Assembly (NCBI RefSeq): GCF_963678635.1
Contig: NC_087062.1
Span: 13,312,670-13,376,669 of the forward strand
Direction: 5' to 3'
Source of the DNA: Symsagittifera roscoffensis
Taxonomy: Eukaryota > Xenacoelomorpha > Acoela > Convolutidae
Length of the DNA stretch: 64,000 bases
Shown here: piece after piece, positions 37,201 through 45,599 of the stretch
How positions within the stretch are numbered: position 1 is the first letter of the stretch
Layout: each line of letters opens with the position of its first letter
Made by a program: the position numbers and the translations under genes
Notes under the pieces: model-generated
The model's input: only the letters and a program-made list of their open reading frames with translations
Database searches by the model: none
What the model was told of the DNA's origin: nothing

Positions 37201-40200
37201 ACCGTTGTTTTTTGAATTTTTGAATTTTATCAAAAACTACCCACTGATTTTAGAATTTAGGTTCGGACGAGAGAACAGGTTTTGGGTAGCTTTCCTGAAC
37301 TAGAGGAAAATATCAAATTTTTGCCTTGAAATTTATCTCCCTCCGTAAAGTGAAATATTTCTGATTTTCTGATCGCTTTTTGAAATCTATTCCCCCAAAT
37401 GTGAGATTTTGGGTTCAATCCAAAGAACGGGCTGTGGAAAGTTCCCCTGCATCAGCGACTGCGCCCAAAGTTTTTAAAAACAACGTTATAGCCCTCGAAA
37501 AAGACATTTTTTTTATTGTTCTACCGTTTTTGCATTTTTCGGTTTGCCTCGAAAATTACTCTCCCAAATCTGAATTTCTGATTTCAATCGAAATGAGACG
37601 TTTTGTGACTTTCTTCTGCTTGAGGGGCTGCGCCCATATTTTACACAATCTAATTCGACTTGTTGACTGTTCGTTGGAAACTTTTTGACTTTTCCAAGAA
37701 CTGTTTCTCCATTTCTGATAAAAGGTTCTGAATCTAAACAAGAGGTTTTTGAAGGCCTCATTGCATAAAAGGCTACGTTCAATTTTTTTAAGATAAAAAT
37801 TGTGGCCTTCAAAAAAGTCAAAGATTTGAAACTTTTGGAAACTTTTTGACTATTGAAAACTACCCTGCCAATTCTAAGGTTAAGTGCCCCATCATTTTAT
37901 CAATTCAAAAAAGATCAAAAAGATACTTCCAGCTTTAGCTAGGTTTCTAGTTTTCTTTTATCGAGACAAGAGAATTTGGGCTAACCTAGAAATTGTTCAT
38001 TTTTTTTTCATTTTTTCAACTTATAATTTTTTGTATAGCAAGTGATGAAGCTCCGCTTCGCCGCTGTGTAACATTTTCTTTTAGGTTATGCCTTCCGGTA
38101 TTTATTTAAGTATTATGTCATTTGCGACTCCTGCTTAAGAGACGCTATCTTTCCTAGGTGTAATTTTTTCTCGTGACATTTCAACTCTCACCAATGACGA
38201 ATGTTTAAGCTCCTTTAAACAAAGTAATCTTAATCAATTTTGTTCGTTGTTGTATTTTCAGTGGTTCGAACAACATCTCAAATTTTTGCCAAAGGAAAAT
38301 TTGTCAGTGAAAATTCATGAAGCCTTTCCGTGGCTGTTATGAATTGGAAAATTCAAAAGAATTAATGCCGGGATTTTTTTTACGCAAGCAAAGCTCTTTT
38401 TTTCCAGCCTAAGTCGAAAATATTGCTGCGACGCAAATATTATTGCGGCAAAATGTGTTCATTTTGAAAGTTCATTTTGACCAAGAACCAGCTATTAAGT
38501 ACAGCCAATGCTAAGGATATTAACACAGACTATTATATTATAAATAGAACTTAAGCTTCAAATATCATGGATCTGTAGCGTAGAGGCAGGGAAGTAGACC
38601 CCGCAACCAAATAAAAGGGTTCGAACCTGGGCAGGGTTGGATGTTTTTAATGAATTTTTCGTATACTAGTTGAAATGTGTCCGCTCTATAAATTGAAGCA
38701 TGTTAATTGGCAAACTTCTTTTTTTTTCAAATTGACTGGTACTGCTAATGCCTCATAATTGGCTTGCGTCACTTAGCAATTATGAAGACTCATAGTTGGC
38801 GTGCGTCTACAGAATTTTTGTTGACTCAAAGTTTTACTCATTCATTTTTTCCCTGTAGCGCTTTATGCCCGTTCTTTTCGGTTTTTTTCATGTTGGTTGT
38901 AAATTTACTAACTCCGATTTCAGCCTATCAGTTTTTTTTCGTTTTTAATATCTTTTTCTCTTTATTCGGCTAAAATTGGTTCAACTGGTAATATATTAGC
39001 TTAGAGGCATCTTTTTGAGTCGTTTGAGGAGCAAAAAAAATCTTAACCAAGTGTTTTGAGGGGGGCTTAAAAACTTGCTTTTTTTCTTGTTTTTTTTTAT
39101 TCAGTATTGAATCAATGTTGTGAAATGTTAATATTTTTGCGAGTCATAATTAATCGAGATTTTATTGCGTACAGTGTCACTAAGGCATGGATCGACGCGC
39201 AAAATAAATGTTCGAGTAACTTCATAAATGTTCGAGTGATGCCTTTAAACTGATCTTAGTGGAAGAGCGTAATCATAATAGAAATATCATAATTTCAAAA
39301 TCGTATATTTTCCAATATCGTAATAGGCTCTTTGACCATCAAAAACACCACACTCGGGAGATCTTGAGGCATTGCTTCAAATTTATTAAGTCTTGATGAA
39401 ACTTTCTTTTTTTGCCTGCAGTGGACATTGAATAATTAAGGTTGAATGTTAGTAACGTTTTTAGGCCGTGTTGAATCGAGTAAACCTCTGTCTTCTCCCA
39501 AAGCACCAGTCTTGAAACCAGTTGAACCACCAATTTCTGTGACCCCCGTAGCGGCAATTTCGGCAGCCAGTTCTGAGAAAACAGCCGAAGCAATAGTGAG
39601 GGAGGAAACTGCGGATGTTAATCAGCAGCAGTCGCTTAAGCGACCCCCATTCAAGCCCGTGGTATGTGTTTTATGCAGTAAAGATATAGTTTAAATTTTT
39701 TTCATATATAAAAAAGCCCAGCGATTAAACAAATTTTTTAAAAAGTAATCGAAGAATTGGATAAATTATGTCAAAAATTTGAAACCTAGTCAAAAGAAAG
39801 AACGACAAGAAATTCAAACCTAATTAAAGCAGAAGAATAAAAGGTGAAACATCTTCAAAGGAAAATCGGGAATCTGCTCTAAATAAAAATCTGTCAAAAA
39901 ATCTAGAGAAATGTCTAGTAAAAATCTGTCAAAATTGAAACCTGGACAAAATATCAACCAGAAAGATAAATGGCAGTTTATTTTCAGGCAGCTGTTGACA
40001 GTGGTCCTGCGAAGCACCCAGCAAGATGCAAGCAGTGTGACATGAACTTCCAAACTCTGACGGAAGCGCAGAACCACTGGAGATCTCAGAAGCACATCGA
40101 GAAGGCAAAGCAGGCAGCAGCTTCTGCTAAAATATCAGGTGAAAAATCAGACGAGAATCGCGCGAAAGTTTAAAGACGTTTCAATGCCATTGCGAACGGG

Positions 40201-42669
40201 GAAATTGCACTTCTGGACATTTATTTTAGCTCACTTGTTGAGGAACGGAGAAAACGTCGTTATTTCGAGCGGAAGTTTTCTCAAATTTCGCAGATGTTAT
40301 TTTTGGTTGACCAATTTGAGTTCTTTTTGCGAGCAGCTAAAAACGCCTATTTCTGAGACTTTTAATGAAACTTTTAGACCATTTTTTTTTGACGCCTGTT
40401 AAGAAAATTGCTGCTGTTGATTGCTTATGAAATAGTACCAAAGTGTAGCGAAGGTGTGTTGATGGAAAGTGCAGGGCGCCTTGTATATGGAAATCTTATT
40501 TAGTAAATGAATGACACGTTTTCATAATTTTCTTCTGCTTCAGCCAGAGGAGCTGAGACGAAGACCATAAGTGCACCTCAATTCCCACCTGGCATCAGAC
40601 CTCTGAGTACTGCCGCCAAACCCCCGCCGACTAATGCTTCTCACATTCAGATCCCCACCAGAACCTTGGGGGGATCGTTTTCTTCGGGACTTAAACGAGC
40701 TACAGCTTCAACCACCGAATCTACGGAGACGACCAAAGAAGAACCCCTTGATAAGAAACCTGGTAAATATTTCATATTGTAAATTTGTTAAGTTTGACTC
40801 AGATAGGGTCTATATTTAGTTCTATGTCTTCGAATTGACGGACAGTAATGAAGAAAAGGAAGGATTGACACCTAATTAATTTTTTGATAGACGAATGGGT
40901 CTCCAAGTTTTAAGAGGGAGCTTCAAATTGAATTTACCTATATATTTTGAAATGAATTAATGGGAGGCTGGACAAACAAAATTTTCTTTCGAATATGCAA
41001 AGAAAGAGTCGATAGTCTATCGTCTTCTTATCAAGTAATGGCTGTTAATGTATGTATGATTCAGCTTTTACTTCATTCGATGAACCAAAGCCAGCAGAAG
41101 AGGTACCAAAATTGCCAGAAACTGCGACGAAGCCTGTAAGTGCTCCACCGGTTTCAAGCTCTGCTAAGCAGGGTCCACTGACACCACCGTCAGCCATCCG
41201 TAATGTACCGATAACACTGCGACGAGTGGTGAGTCAGAGTCCCTCACAGAAATCAGAACAAGGAGCAGGATTCAAAATCCAAATCTCACAAGCAGTACTG
41301 CCTTCCACCTCTGGTACGTCTGTTTTTGAGTTTAAAATTTAAATGATTTTCGGCCATGGTTTCAAGACTTGCTGCTGCTGTTGTTGCACTTTTAAATGTT
41401 TGATTTAATTTCAGAGCCGGAGAAGAAGCCGAACCTAGAAGCAAACTTCCTAAAACCAAAACCTCCGTTCGCCATTTTGAAAACCGAGAGCAAAAACACG
41501 ATTGTTGCACCAAAGTTGGAACCCAAAAAACAGATTGAGCCCATCAGTATTCCTGAGACTGAAAAGAAAGTAGAGATTGATCTGAAATCCCGCAAACTAG
41601 AAGTGATTCAATCTGAAATCAAAACTGAACAACATTTAGAAGAAATTGAAAAAACCGAGGATGTAAAACAACCATCTGCTCAGTATGAGAGCAAAGATGG
41701 CCACGATTCTGCTCATGAGTCTAATGCTGGTTCCAGTTCAGTCGAGGAGCTGCAGGTGTCGGAGGCATCGTCGGACTCTTCCACCGTCTGGGCGAAGTTG
41801 CCGCCCATTGATGTGAGCATGTTGAAAGTGAGAGTGAATAATGACACGGACGCTGTGAAAAAAGCCTCGGCTAAAGCGAAGTTCAAGTGCAACGACTGTG
41901 CTTTGGCACAGGCAGACAAGGAAGCGTTTTTGGCTCATCTTGCAGGTAACTATTTGTCGAATAGTTGCTACATATCACGTGGAACAAATGCTCATGATAA
42001 AACATTGCTTGTGTCAAACGTTGCTTGAGTCAGCTCTTTAGCTACTACTAGATAGTACGGTCTCACTTTTCAATGTTTTCTCTCAATGCTTCTTTCAATG
42101 TTTTCAAATGCATATTTTGTTTTCTGATCAGTTAAATGAATAAAAACCTGCAGTGAAAAACACAGATATTAGGTTTTTAAAATATTTTAAATGTATTAAG
42201 TTACTACTATACGGTTTTTGACCACACGTGTTTCAGGTGAGAGCCACTTCAACAGATTGAAGGCGCGATTGCAACTGTCGGCTTGCTTCGCCGAGTCAAA
42301 GTGCAAGCTGTGTGAGGCAGACATAACCTCTCTTCAGGAAAAACTAGATGTAAGAAATGACGTCATCACATCAATCATATTTGCTAAGAAATAAACCGAA
42401 CTGTCTTGATAAAGACTCAAAAAATGATCAATATCTAATTCGATGGCTTTTGAAGATTCTTTGGAAGCATAATTGTGCGGTGTGAGGTTGAAACCCTTCA
42501 AATTGGGAATTTCTGCCCATCCTGTCAGAGTCTCATGAAAATAGTTGAATCCAGAATTGAGTTACAGCCACTTTAAGAATCAACTGCTTTACCCGGCTTT
42601 TCCTCGAAAAGGGAATTTTTTATTTCAAAAATAAATGCGTTTCAGCATGTTATGGTGCATGCAGACTAG
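4831..42669 (+). CDS. U1/matrin-type zinc-finger protein, nine exons, 1412 aa
   Basis: Spliced gene: 4831-7233, 25552-25903, 39465-39661, 39988-40138, 40544-40762, 41065-41313, 41415-41945, 42237-42349, 42646-42669. All introns are GT-AG, junction phases match (0,1,0,1,1,1,1,0) and the total of 4239 nt is divisible by three. The first ~980 residues are low-complexity, rich in Ser, Arg, Asn, Gln and Pro, with an acidic run near residue 50. Zinc fingers follow: Cys998-Cys1001-His1014-His1020 and Cys1349-Cys1352-His1365-His1371, both C-x2-C-x12-H-x5-H as in U1C/matrin/JAZ fingers, and a last C-x2-C-x12-H-x3-H at 1390-1410. This finger class usually binds RNA, often double-stranded, so a nuclear RNA-binding role is likely (inference). 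The ATG at 4831 is 8 nt after a TTTCAG acceptor, implying an upstream leader or trans-spliced exon. The exact orthologue was not identified; ZNF346/ZNF385-like proteins share the finger type. Confidence 0.8.
7371..7522. repeat. Small foldback sequence with imperfect inverted ends
   Basis: The left end TTTCGCATCTAACACATT is an imperfect inverse of the right end AATGTTAGATTCGAAG. The total span is about 150 bp, MITE-like, just inside intron 1. No clear target duplication was found. Confidence 0.3.
10071..10475 (+). mobile_element. HINE-like family copy (GAGTC family), complete
   Basis: It begins AGAGTCGATGAACGTAG, whose GAGTC pairs with a downstream GACTC (5' hairpin). It ends near CATTGACTCTT followed by a hairpin close to CCAAC...GTTGG and the tail GGCTA(C/T)GTT. 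The subterminal inverted repeats plus a 3' stem-loop match the known structure of Helentron-associated interspersed elements. No coding capacity. Confidence 0.5.
10884..11140 (+). mobile_element. HINE-like family copy, 3'-degenerate
   Basis: It matches the 5' half of the family (ATGAACGAAGT, TTTTTCGTGGTTTGA, CACTATCGAAC, GACTTCTAGTTTC) and then diverges. No 3' hairpin was found. Confidence 0.35.
11310..11985 (+). repeat. ~170-bp-unit repeat family, degenerate copy
   Basis: It contains the family words CCCAGTCTCTTTTT, CTCGAAAACTACCCTCCC and the terminal palindrome AGCTTTAGCTGGGCC (11972-11986). Internal units are strongly diverged. Confidence 0.35.
12908..13080 (+). mobile_element. HINE-like family, 5' fragment
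   Basis: It carries the family's GTAGTGAAGTCTT-type start and a variant internal segment (TGCATTCATACATATAAATG) that is shared with the copy at 23724-24206. It stops where the ~170-bp-unit repeat begins. Confidence 0.35.
13090..14165 (+). repeat. ~170-bp-unit repeat family, first of two adjacent copies
   Basis: It starts near a hairpin (CCTGTTTGACTAAAAACAGG) and a unique head (CCGCTCACTCTCCTGTATG). Four to five tandem units of about 165-175 bp follow, each with CGAAAACTACCCTCC, a GGTTGTGGGAAGCTC-type word, an ATTACGCCCAA-type word, GTTATGACCCTCGGAAAA and a TTTTTTGAAACTTTTTGAC-type tail. Long apparent reading frames here are by-products of the repeats. Confidence 0.55.
14170..15175 (+). repeat. 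~170-bp-unit repeat family, second adjacent copy
   Basis: A near-parallel repeat of the preceding kilobase: same head (GTCCGCTCACTCACCTGTAGG), three to four units of about 170 bp, and the terminal word CAGCCTTAGCTGGCC at 15171-15185. Orientation is the same as the first copy, offset by about 1.05 kb. Confidence 0.55.
15185..15535 (+). mobile_element. HINE-like family, 3' part
   Basis: It contains the family words ACGACTTCTAGTTTCGAAAG, TTTCTCAAATTGGGTT and TTTTTTCTTTAAAATTC, and the 3' hairpin CCAACTGTCAGTTGG followed by CTATGTTCT. The 5' end is missing. Confidence 0.45.
17605..18050 (+). mobile_element. HINE-like family copy
   Basis: It starts AAGTGTCAATGAACGAAGTGAAG and ends GTTGACACTTTTCTGACTGG...GACTATTTTTC. 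Subterminal repeats are diverged (GTGTCAATGAACG / GTTGACACTT). Confidence 0.4.
18511..18803 (+). mobile_element. HINE-like family copy, cut by a Tc1/mariner-type MITE
   Basis: The 5' end AGAGTCGATGAACGTAATTC is well preserved, including the GACTCTTATATAGGTCGCGATG block. The copy stops at the TA where the 405-bp MITE begins. The missing 3' part is not found on the other side of the MITE. Confidence 0.45.
18806..19210. mobile_element. Tc1/mariner-type MITE, 405 bp
   Basis: The ends are CAGTGCTGATTTAAATTATC and its inverse, flanked on both sides by TA (18804-18805 and 19211-19212). The inverted arms are about 155 bp long, with an AT-rich centre near 19010. CAGT termini and a TA duplication are typical of Tc1/mariner elements. 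There is no transposase. A diverged right arm of the same family lies at 63195-63334. Confidence 0.65.
20057..20245. mobile_element. MITE with GTTAAC-centred terminal and subterminal repeats
   Basis: The word AAGTTAACATCCTCCCCCC occurs near 20062 and 20191, as a variant near 20092 (AAGTTAAGATCCTCCACCCC), and inverted at 20223-20241. The last two direct/inverted copies form a 22-bp perfect stem (20189-20210 with 20223-20244) around a 12-nt loop. The outer copies are arranged as terminal inverted repeats of an element of about 190 bp. Confidence 0.5.
20775..20835 (-). repeat. tRNA-like SINE head
   Basis: On the minus strand a B-box-like GGTTTGAATCC (20789-20799) lies downstream of an A-box-like TAGTTTACTTG and is followed by a T-rich run (Pol III terminator-like). 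It cannot be folded into a full cloverleaf, so it is called a tRNA-derived repeat and not a tRNA gene. Confidence 0.35.
21818..22022. mobile_element. 205-bp MITE with CTCGGATAGCC ends
   Basis: The left end CTCGGATAGCCGAAAA and right end TTTTTTGGCTATCCGAG are near-perfect inverses. The interior is non-coding. No target duplication longer than 2 bp could be established. Confidence 0.4.
22771..23214 (+). mobile_element. HINE-like family copy, complete
   Basis: It runs from AACAGTCGATAACAGTTCAG (with GACTCTTATAT) to TTGCGTTCATTGACTCTTTTG and a hairpin-like GCAACTGTCTGTTGAC tail. Internal family blocks are all present in order, about 440 bp. Confidence 0.5.
23456..24350. mobile_element. Inverted-repeat element interrupted by a HINE-like copy
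   Basis: The left arm (about 23456-23600, with GGTCTTATGCTC and AGCCAATCAAATTTCAA) is inverted at about 24228-24350 (GAGCATAAAACC and TTGAATTTGATTGGCTGAA). The arms are about 130-150 bp and roughly 70-75% alike by eye. Between them lies a complete HINE-like copy, so the latter probably inserted into this older element. Confidence 0.4.
23724..24206 (+). mobile_element. HINE-like family copy, complete
   Basis: It starts AGTAATGAACGTATTGAAGAC and ends TTGCGTTCATTGCTCTTTTC plus the hairpin-like CCAAATGTCAGTTGG and CTATGTTCTTA. It has the variant internal block with ATGTGCATTCAAACATT seen also near 13000. Confidence 0.5.
25552..25903 (+). CDS. Zinc-finger gene exon 2
   Basis: Acceptor TTATTTCAG at 25551 and donor AAG|GTAATA at 25904. 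It enters at phase 0, continuing the Pro/Ser-rich region, and leaves at phase 1. About 117 residues, low complexity, with repeated PPF and KP words. Confidence 0.8.
26983..27256 (+). mobile_element. HINE-like family copy with internal deletion
   Basis: It starts AGAGTAATGAATGGTGTGAG and ends TTGCGTTCATTCTTTTCCAACTGCTGGCTATGTTCT. The middle third of the family is missing, leaving about 270 bp. Confidence 0.45.
27780..28799. repeat. Nested inverted-repeat structure of about 1 kb
   Basis: The segment at about 27785-28010 is an inverted, diverged copy of 28540-28770. Between them an inner inverted pair (about 28093-28165 and 28400-28460) carries AGGTTCCAAAATAAAAAA in two direct copies on the left and its inverse on the right. 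The outermost right unit (28533-28799) has its own ends TTAACCAACTTATAT inverted. The centre (28190-28320) is comparatively GC-rich and unexplained. Confidence 0.4.
31030..31720 (+). repeat. ~170-bp-unit repeat family copy
   Basis: It starts with the hairpin CCTGTTTGATGAAAAACAGG, then a CTCTCCCATATGTGCCTGC head and units with GATTGTGGGAAGC and CCGGTACGCC words. A perfect 11-bp stem (TGTGGGGCGAT / ATCGCCCCACA, 8-nt loop) lies at 31279-31308. A short internal duplication lies near 31420-31490 (CTGCCAATTCTGAGATC twice). Confidence 0.45.
32707..32801 (+). mobile_element. HINE-like family, 5' part split by an insertion
   Basis: It starts AGAGTCCATGAACGTAGTG with the GACTCTTATATAGGCCGTGATG block and stops at the target site of the 2.48-kb element. 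The same family resumes at 35283. Confidence 0.5.
32964..33317 (+). repeat. 177-bp tandem duplication
   Basis: Two nearly identical units, 32964-33140 and 33141-33317, each beginning TATTTAAATGCGGGCTTCAC and ending ATCGAATTAGGGGTT. There are only a few differences, so the duplication is recent relative to the rest of the element. Confidence 0.7.
33330..34760 (+). repeat. Satellite-like array, about 8 units of about 165 bp
   Basis: The hairpin word CCCAACCCTGTAGTTGGG or a variant recurs near 33449, 33602, 33781, 33949, 34117, 34272 and 34607, with spacings mostly 154-178 bp. Each unit also has GTCAGAGTACTCTCAA, AATCTTGCCTCCAAATATGA, TTTTCGAGATATGACG and TTTTTTGTGATTTTTTCA. Open frames on the minus strand simply translate this periodicity. 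Confidence 0.65.
35283..35530 (+). mobile_element. HINE-like family, continuation after the inserted element
   Basis: Family words resume (GACTTTTTCGCGGTTAGAC, TTATCGAACAACAGAAG, GATCGACTTCTAGTTT), completing the copy begun at 32707. The 3' hairpin is missing. Confidence 0.4.
35708..36236 (+). repeat. GCAAGG-rich minisatellite
   Basis: Purine-rich degenerate units built from GCGCAAGGCAAGG and GGGCAGC, nearly devoid of T on the plus strand. One higher-order block of about 114 bp is repeated (about 35880-35993 and 35994-36090). The 17-bp direct repeats AATGTCCAGACAGATTA (35682) and AATGTCTAGACAGATTA (36248) flank it. Leu/Pro/Cys-rich frames on the minus strand are artefacts. Confidence 0.7.
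36683..36862 (+). repeat. Second GCAAGG-rich minisatellite
   Basis: Same unit type as 35708-36236 (GGCAAGCAAGGCAAGGTAGG), about 180 bp, lying between a HINE-like 3' end (about 36560-36675) and a ~170-bp-unit repeat. Confidence 0.6.
36870..37955 (+). repeat. ~170-bp-unit repeat family copy
   Basis: The head CTGTTTGCATAATCCTCTAG is followed by units containing GGTTGTACGAAGCTCC, CTACGCTCAAATT and GAACGGGCTGTGGAAAG. It ends with CCAGCTTTAGCTAGG at 37936-37950. Confidence 0.5.
38381..38880 (+). repeat. tRNA-headed interspersed repeat, copy 1
   Basis: About 500 bp, alignable by eye throughout with 61914-62400. It holds an A-box-like TAGCGTAGAGGC (38577) and a B-box-like GGTTCGAACCT (38618-38628), as in tRNA-derived SINEs, but the tRNA-like part lies in the middle of the repeat and not at its start. 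It is not a functional tRNA, because no cloverleaf acceptor stem forms. Confidence 0.5.
39465..39661 (+). CDS. Zinc-finger gene exon 3
   Basis: Enters phase 1 after a TTTTTAG acceptor and leaves phase 0 at GTG|GTATGT. It encodes a Pro/Ser/Ala/Val-rich linker with a Gln triplet. Read-through would stop after ten further codons. Confidence 0.75.
39988..40138 (+). CDS. Zinc-finger gene exon 4: first U1-type finger
   Basis: Acceptor TTTTCAG, donor CAG|GTGAAA. It encodes the complete first finger, CKQC ... H-x5-H, followed by an Ala/Lys helix typical of U1/matrin fingers. This is the strongest single match in the gene. Confidence 0.85.
40544..40762 (+). CDS. Zinc-finger gene exon 5
   Basis: Acceptor CTGCTTCAG, donor CCTG|GTAAAT, phases 1 and 1. 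It encodes 73 residues of Thr/Ser/Pro-rich linker. It was found from the phase continuity between exons 4 and 6, and the frame is open throughout. Confidence 0.75.
41065..41313 (+). CDS. Zinc-finger gene exon 6
   Basis: Acceptor ATTCAG, donor TCTG|GTACGT, phases 1 and 1. Pro/Ser/Val-rich linker of 83 residues. Confidence 0.75.
41415..41945 (+). CDS. Zinc-finger gene exon 7
   Basis: Acceptor TTTCAG, donor GCAG|GTAACT. It encodes an acidic Lys/Glu-rich segment, then the Cys pair and first His of the second finger (CNDC ... H), which is completed by exon 8. Confidence 0.8.
42237..42349 (+). CDS. Zinc-finger gene exon 8
   Basis: Acceptor GTTTCAG, donor GAT|GTAAGA. It supplies the last His of finger 2 and the Cys pair CKLC of finger 3. 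Without splicing, the frame would run only 15 further codons to a stop. Confidence 0.8.
42646..42669 (+). CDS. Zinc-finger gene exon 9, terminal, 24 nt of coding
   Basis: Acceptor GCGTTTCAG at 42637-42645. Seven codons (HVMVHAD) and TAG. Its two histidines fall exactly where finger 3 needs them (C-x2-C-x12-H-x3-H), which is the reason for preferring this exon over read-through of exon 8. Confidence 0.65.
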   Translation, partial: HVMVHAD

Positions 42670-43130
42670 CTTGCTGTGGAAGGAAAACACGAATTAGAAG
42701 CCACATGTGGAAGATCTACTGACAGTGCGATACTTGATGATCGTACAACCCAATATTAGCATGCCTCAACTCACTTTCTCCAAGCTTATAACCACTAGCA
42801 GTTTACATCAGTACAAATTTAATGTGATTGTTTTGAAGTTGCAGAATCGAAACTCTCGGATTATAAGTTAAATTTGAGATTTGATAATTGCATTTACTTA
42901 AATTATTTCATTTTCGAGTTCAGGGTTTCGATTCTAGATATACGATTTTATGTTCATTGTTAAATGAGAATTTAAAATGTCTTGCTTGTTCTCGATTTTG
43001 AAAAAAAGAGTGTCATTCTAAAGTTTTTTTAATAGCTGAGTTGTGTGACGAGTTTAAGTCATCAAGAAATTTAGCAATGATTTAGAAATGAATGCAAAAG
43101 AATTCAAACTATCAAAGTCTGTATAATAAG

Positions 43131-43424
43131 AGTCGATGAAAGTTCAGACAGACTCTTATATCGCGATGTTTTTTTATTCGTTTCTTTTCCAGAAATTTTT
43201 TAAAAAGTTTAATAACGCTTAATTTTGGCTCTTTGCGGTTCGATTTTTTTTTTCATTTTAAAACCAATTCAAATCCATTTTCTGAAAGAAAGGCAAGGCG
43301 CAAAAAAGGTGAATAATTTCTAGTTTCTAAAGTGGGTGTGAATTGTAAGATTTCCTAGCGGATTTTCTTTCAAAACCGAAAGCTGTTTATTGATACCTTT
43401 CTAACTGTTTGTTGACTATGTTCA
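43131..43424 (+). mobile_element. HINE-like family copy, shortened
   Basis: It starts AGAGTCGATGAAAGTTCAGAC with GACTCTTATATCGCGATG and ends CTAACTGTTTGTTGACTATGTTC. Internal blocks are present but compressed to about 295 bp. Confidence 0.45.
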
Positions 43425-43507
43425 TCCTTGCGATAAGCAAGGTTGTTGCATCCGAGTCCTATACTTTTTCTCGTGTTTGATTGAGCTCCATTAATTTAAA
43501 TTTAATC

Positions 43508-43587
43508 AAGCATCTGGCGTTGAGGTAACACACATGCTTGAGACCACAAAGACTTGCGGTTCGAATCCAGACGTTTCTGATTTTTTT
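43508..43587 (+). repeat. tRNA-like SINE head with T-run
   Basis: A-box-like TGGCGTTGAGGT (43515-43526), an exact B-box GGTTCGAATCC (43558-43568) and a run of seven T at 43581-43587 give a complete Pol III arrangement. Stems do not form a full cloverleaf, so a SINE or tRNA pseudogene is the likely identity. Confidence 0.45.
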
Positions 43588-44591
43588 GCAAACTTTGCTT
43601 TTTCTAAAACCCATTGGTGGAAGTAATTGAGTTGAAAAAACTCTTGAAGAAACTTATAATTAATATTTTTCGAATAGAAGTTTTATGGATATTTTCCAAA
43701 GTTTTTGATTCACCGATTAATGTGGACGAGACTTTCACACATACGATTTCTATGCGCGCGATTAGCAAGCATTTTAAATGAGGAACATAGATTCAAATAT
43801 TATGAATCCTTTCTCAAATCTGAACTTTCGACGACCAACAGACTGCATTTTTACTTTACAATTATAATTACAATCTTCACAATTACGTATCTGCAGAAGT
43901 TTGATTGCAACTTTACGTTAGAAAGATAACAACGAGAATTGGAATGCAATTTCAAGTTAGAATGTTTTAGCGAGAATTGGAACCAATTATTACGGCGGAA
44001 AGATATCAGGTAGATTTGGAGTAATTTCAAATTTTGTTCACTAAGCCTGGCAGAACATAAAATCGTCGAGATGGCTTAACCATGGCGCGATAGGATTAAT
44101 TAAACCCAATAACACAACTGTCTTACGCATTTTAGAATAGTATAGATGCAAAAAACGGGTGGCGAACAAGTGAAAAATCATAACTTTAATGACCTCTTTA
44201 AAGATAAAAAATGATTACACAGGTTTCTTTGCGGTTCACAAAAAATTTCAGGATGTGCAAATTAAAGCATAGCCGATAGGTAATTTGAAAATGTCAACGA
44301 ACTCCGTAAACCATAAAAATGATTGGTTATTTTTTCGGAAATTCCTAAATTAGGAAATCTGAGAAATTATAATTTTATTGCAGCTCCTTGATTTTTATTT
44401 GCGTTGACATATACTTAATTTGAAAAAAAAATTAATAGGGTAATTTTCTAAACCGCTGACAACATGGAAATTGAAGTCGACTTCTGAAACTTCGTTGGTC
44501 GAATATCTTCAAGTTGAAGTCCACTTCTAAAATTTTGGAAGTTCGAGTTTTTGGTTGAGCGTTCTCCATCCAATGAGCTACTGATGGTAAT

Positions 44592-44931
44592 CAGAGTTAG
44601 AACTGGGCCTGAATTTGTGGCCCGTGCCCATCCCGGTTGGTAAACAAAAATTTCAAACCCGGACACGGCCCGGGCCAATTTTTTATGAAAACACGAGTTT
44701 CTTAACAAAAAGTAAATTGGAATTCAAATGTGAATTTTTTAAAAAATCAAGTGATTCGATTTGGCTGATTTTTGCCGTAGAAAGGAGGGCACGCTTCACG
44801 CAGTCTCAAAAGGTGTGAAAAGTGTTAATGGAAGTGTAACAGGTGTGAACTCTTTTGAAAGTCAGGCCCCGGCTCGGTTGCTGATCCTAAAAATGAGGCC
44901 CAAGCCCGGCCAGGGCCCGGTTCCAACTCTG
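44592..44931. mobile_element. hAT-type MITE, 340 bp
   Basis: The ends are CAGAGTTAGAACTGGGCC and the inverse of CAGAGTTGGAACCGGGCC. Flanking 8-mers ATGGTAAT (44584-44591) and CTGGTAAT (44932-44939) agree at 7 of 8 positions. An 8-bp duplication and CAG...CTG ends are typical of hAT elements. The ends are GC-rich and the centre AT-rich. No transposase. Confidence 0.65.
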
Positions 44932-45599
44932 CTGGTAATACAGATGCTCAAAGCGTATAAGAATTTCAAACATTTGTCATATGTTTCTTCTACTTTTCCA
45001 TACTAGTTAGCAGTCAGAGGCCTAACCCGAATGCTCATTGTTTTTTTGGCTGAGTTGTAAAATTCATGATGAGATTACAATATTCCATTTTGTAGTTTAA
45101 GGTATCAAATAGCATATTAGAAATGCATGTGAACATAGGCTCATCCAGGTCCAACAGAATCTCTCAATACTGCTCTTTCGGCAACCAACAGACATGTTTT
45201 GAGCCTTTCGGCATTTCAATACCCGTTTTTATGTTTCAGCTTGAAGATTCGGCTGAGAGACCTCATATTGGGTCGTTTGATGAGCTAAATTTTTTATGCT
45301 TGTGTGTTGGGGATTTAAAAGTTTTGTATGAGAACAAATTGAGCTTCTCAACACGAGGACGAATTCAGATAAACCGTTGAAAATATTGAAAGATCTGTTT
45401 TTTTTCAACATTTACATTTTTTTTACTGAACTGTTTCCATATTTTTATGTCGGCTAGTTTGCTATGCTATGATTGTGTTTTATCGGATTGCTCTAAAATG
45501 CCCGAATAGCCAGAATTGAAGATTCTCAGTTTTCATCGACACAAATAAATTTTTGGTTATTTTTATTGGAATGCAAATTACGAGCAATAGGGCTTCAAT

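Larger units (their letters stand above)
25904..39464 (+). other. 13.6-kb intron 2 of the zinc-finger gene
   Basis: GTAATA donor at 25904 and TTTTTAG acceptor at 39464. Repeats within it are listed separately. The stretches 26100-26690, 28800-31000, 31750-32560 and 38900-39440 contain nothing I can name. Confidence 0.7.

Noticed and set aside
43508-43587. Possible functional tRNA gene with terminator
   Set aside because: Good A/B boxes and a T-run but T-stem and acceptor stem do not pair; more like a SINE head.
45123-45380. 85-codon frame with an internal TTTCAG, considered as another exon
   Set aside because: It has no resemblance to the neighbouring proteins, and the zinc-finger gene already closes in phase upstream.
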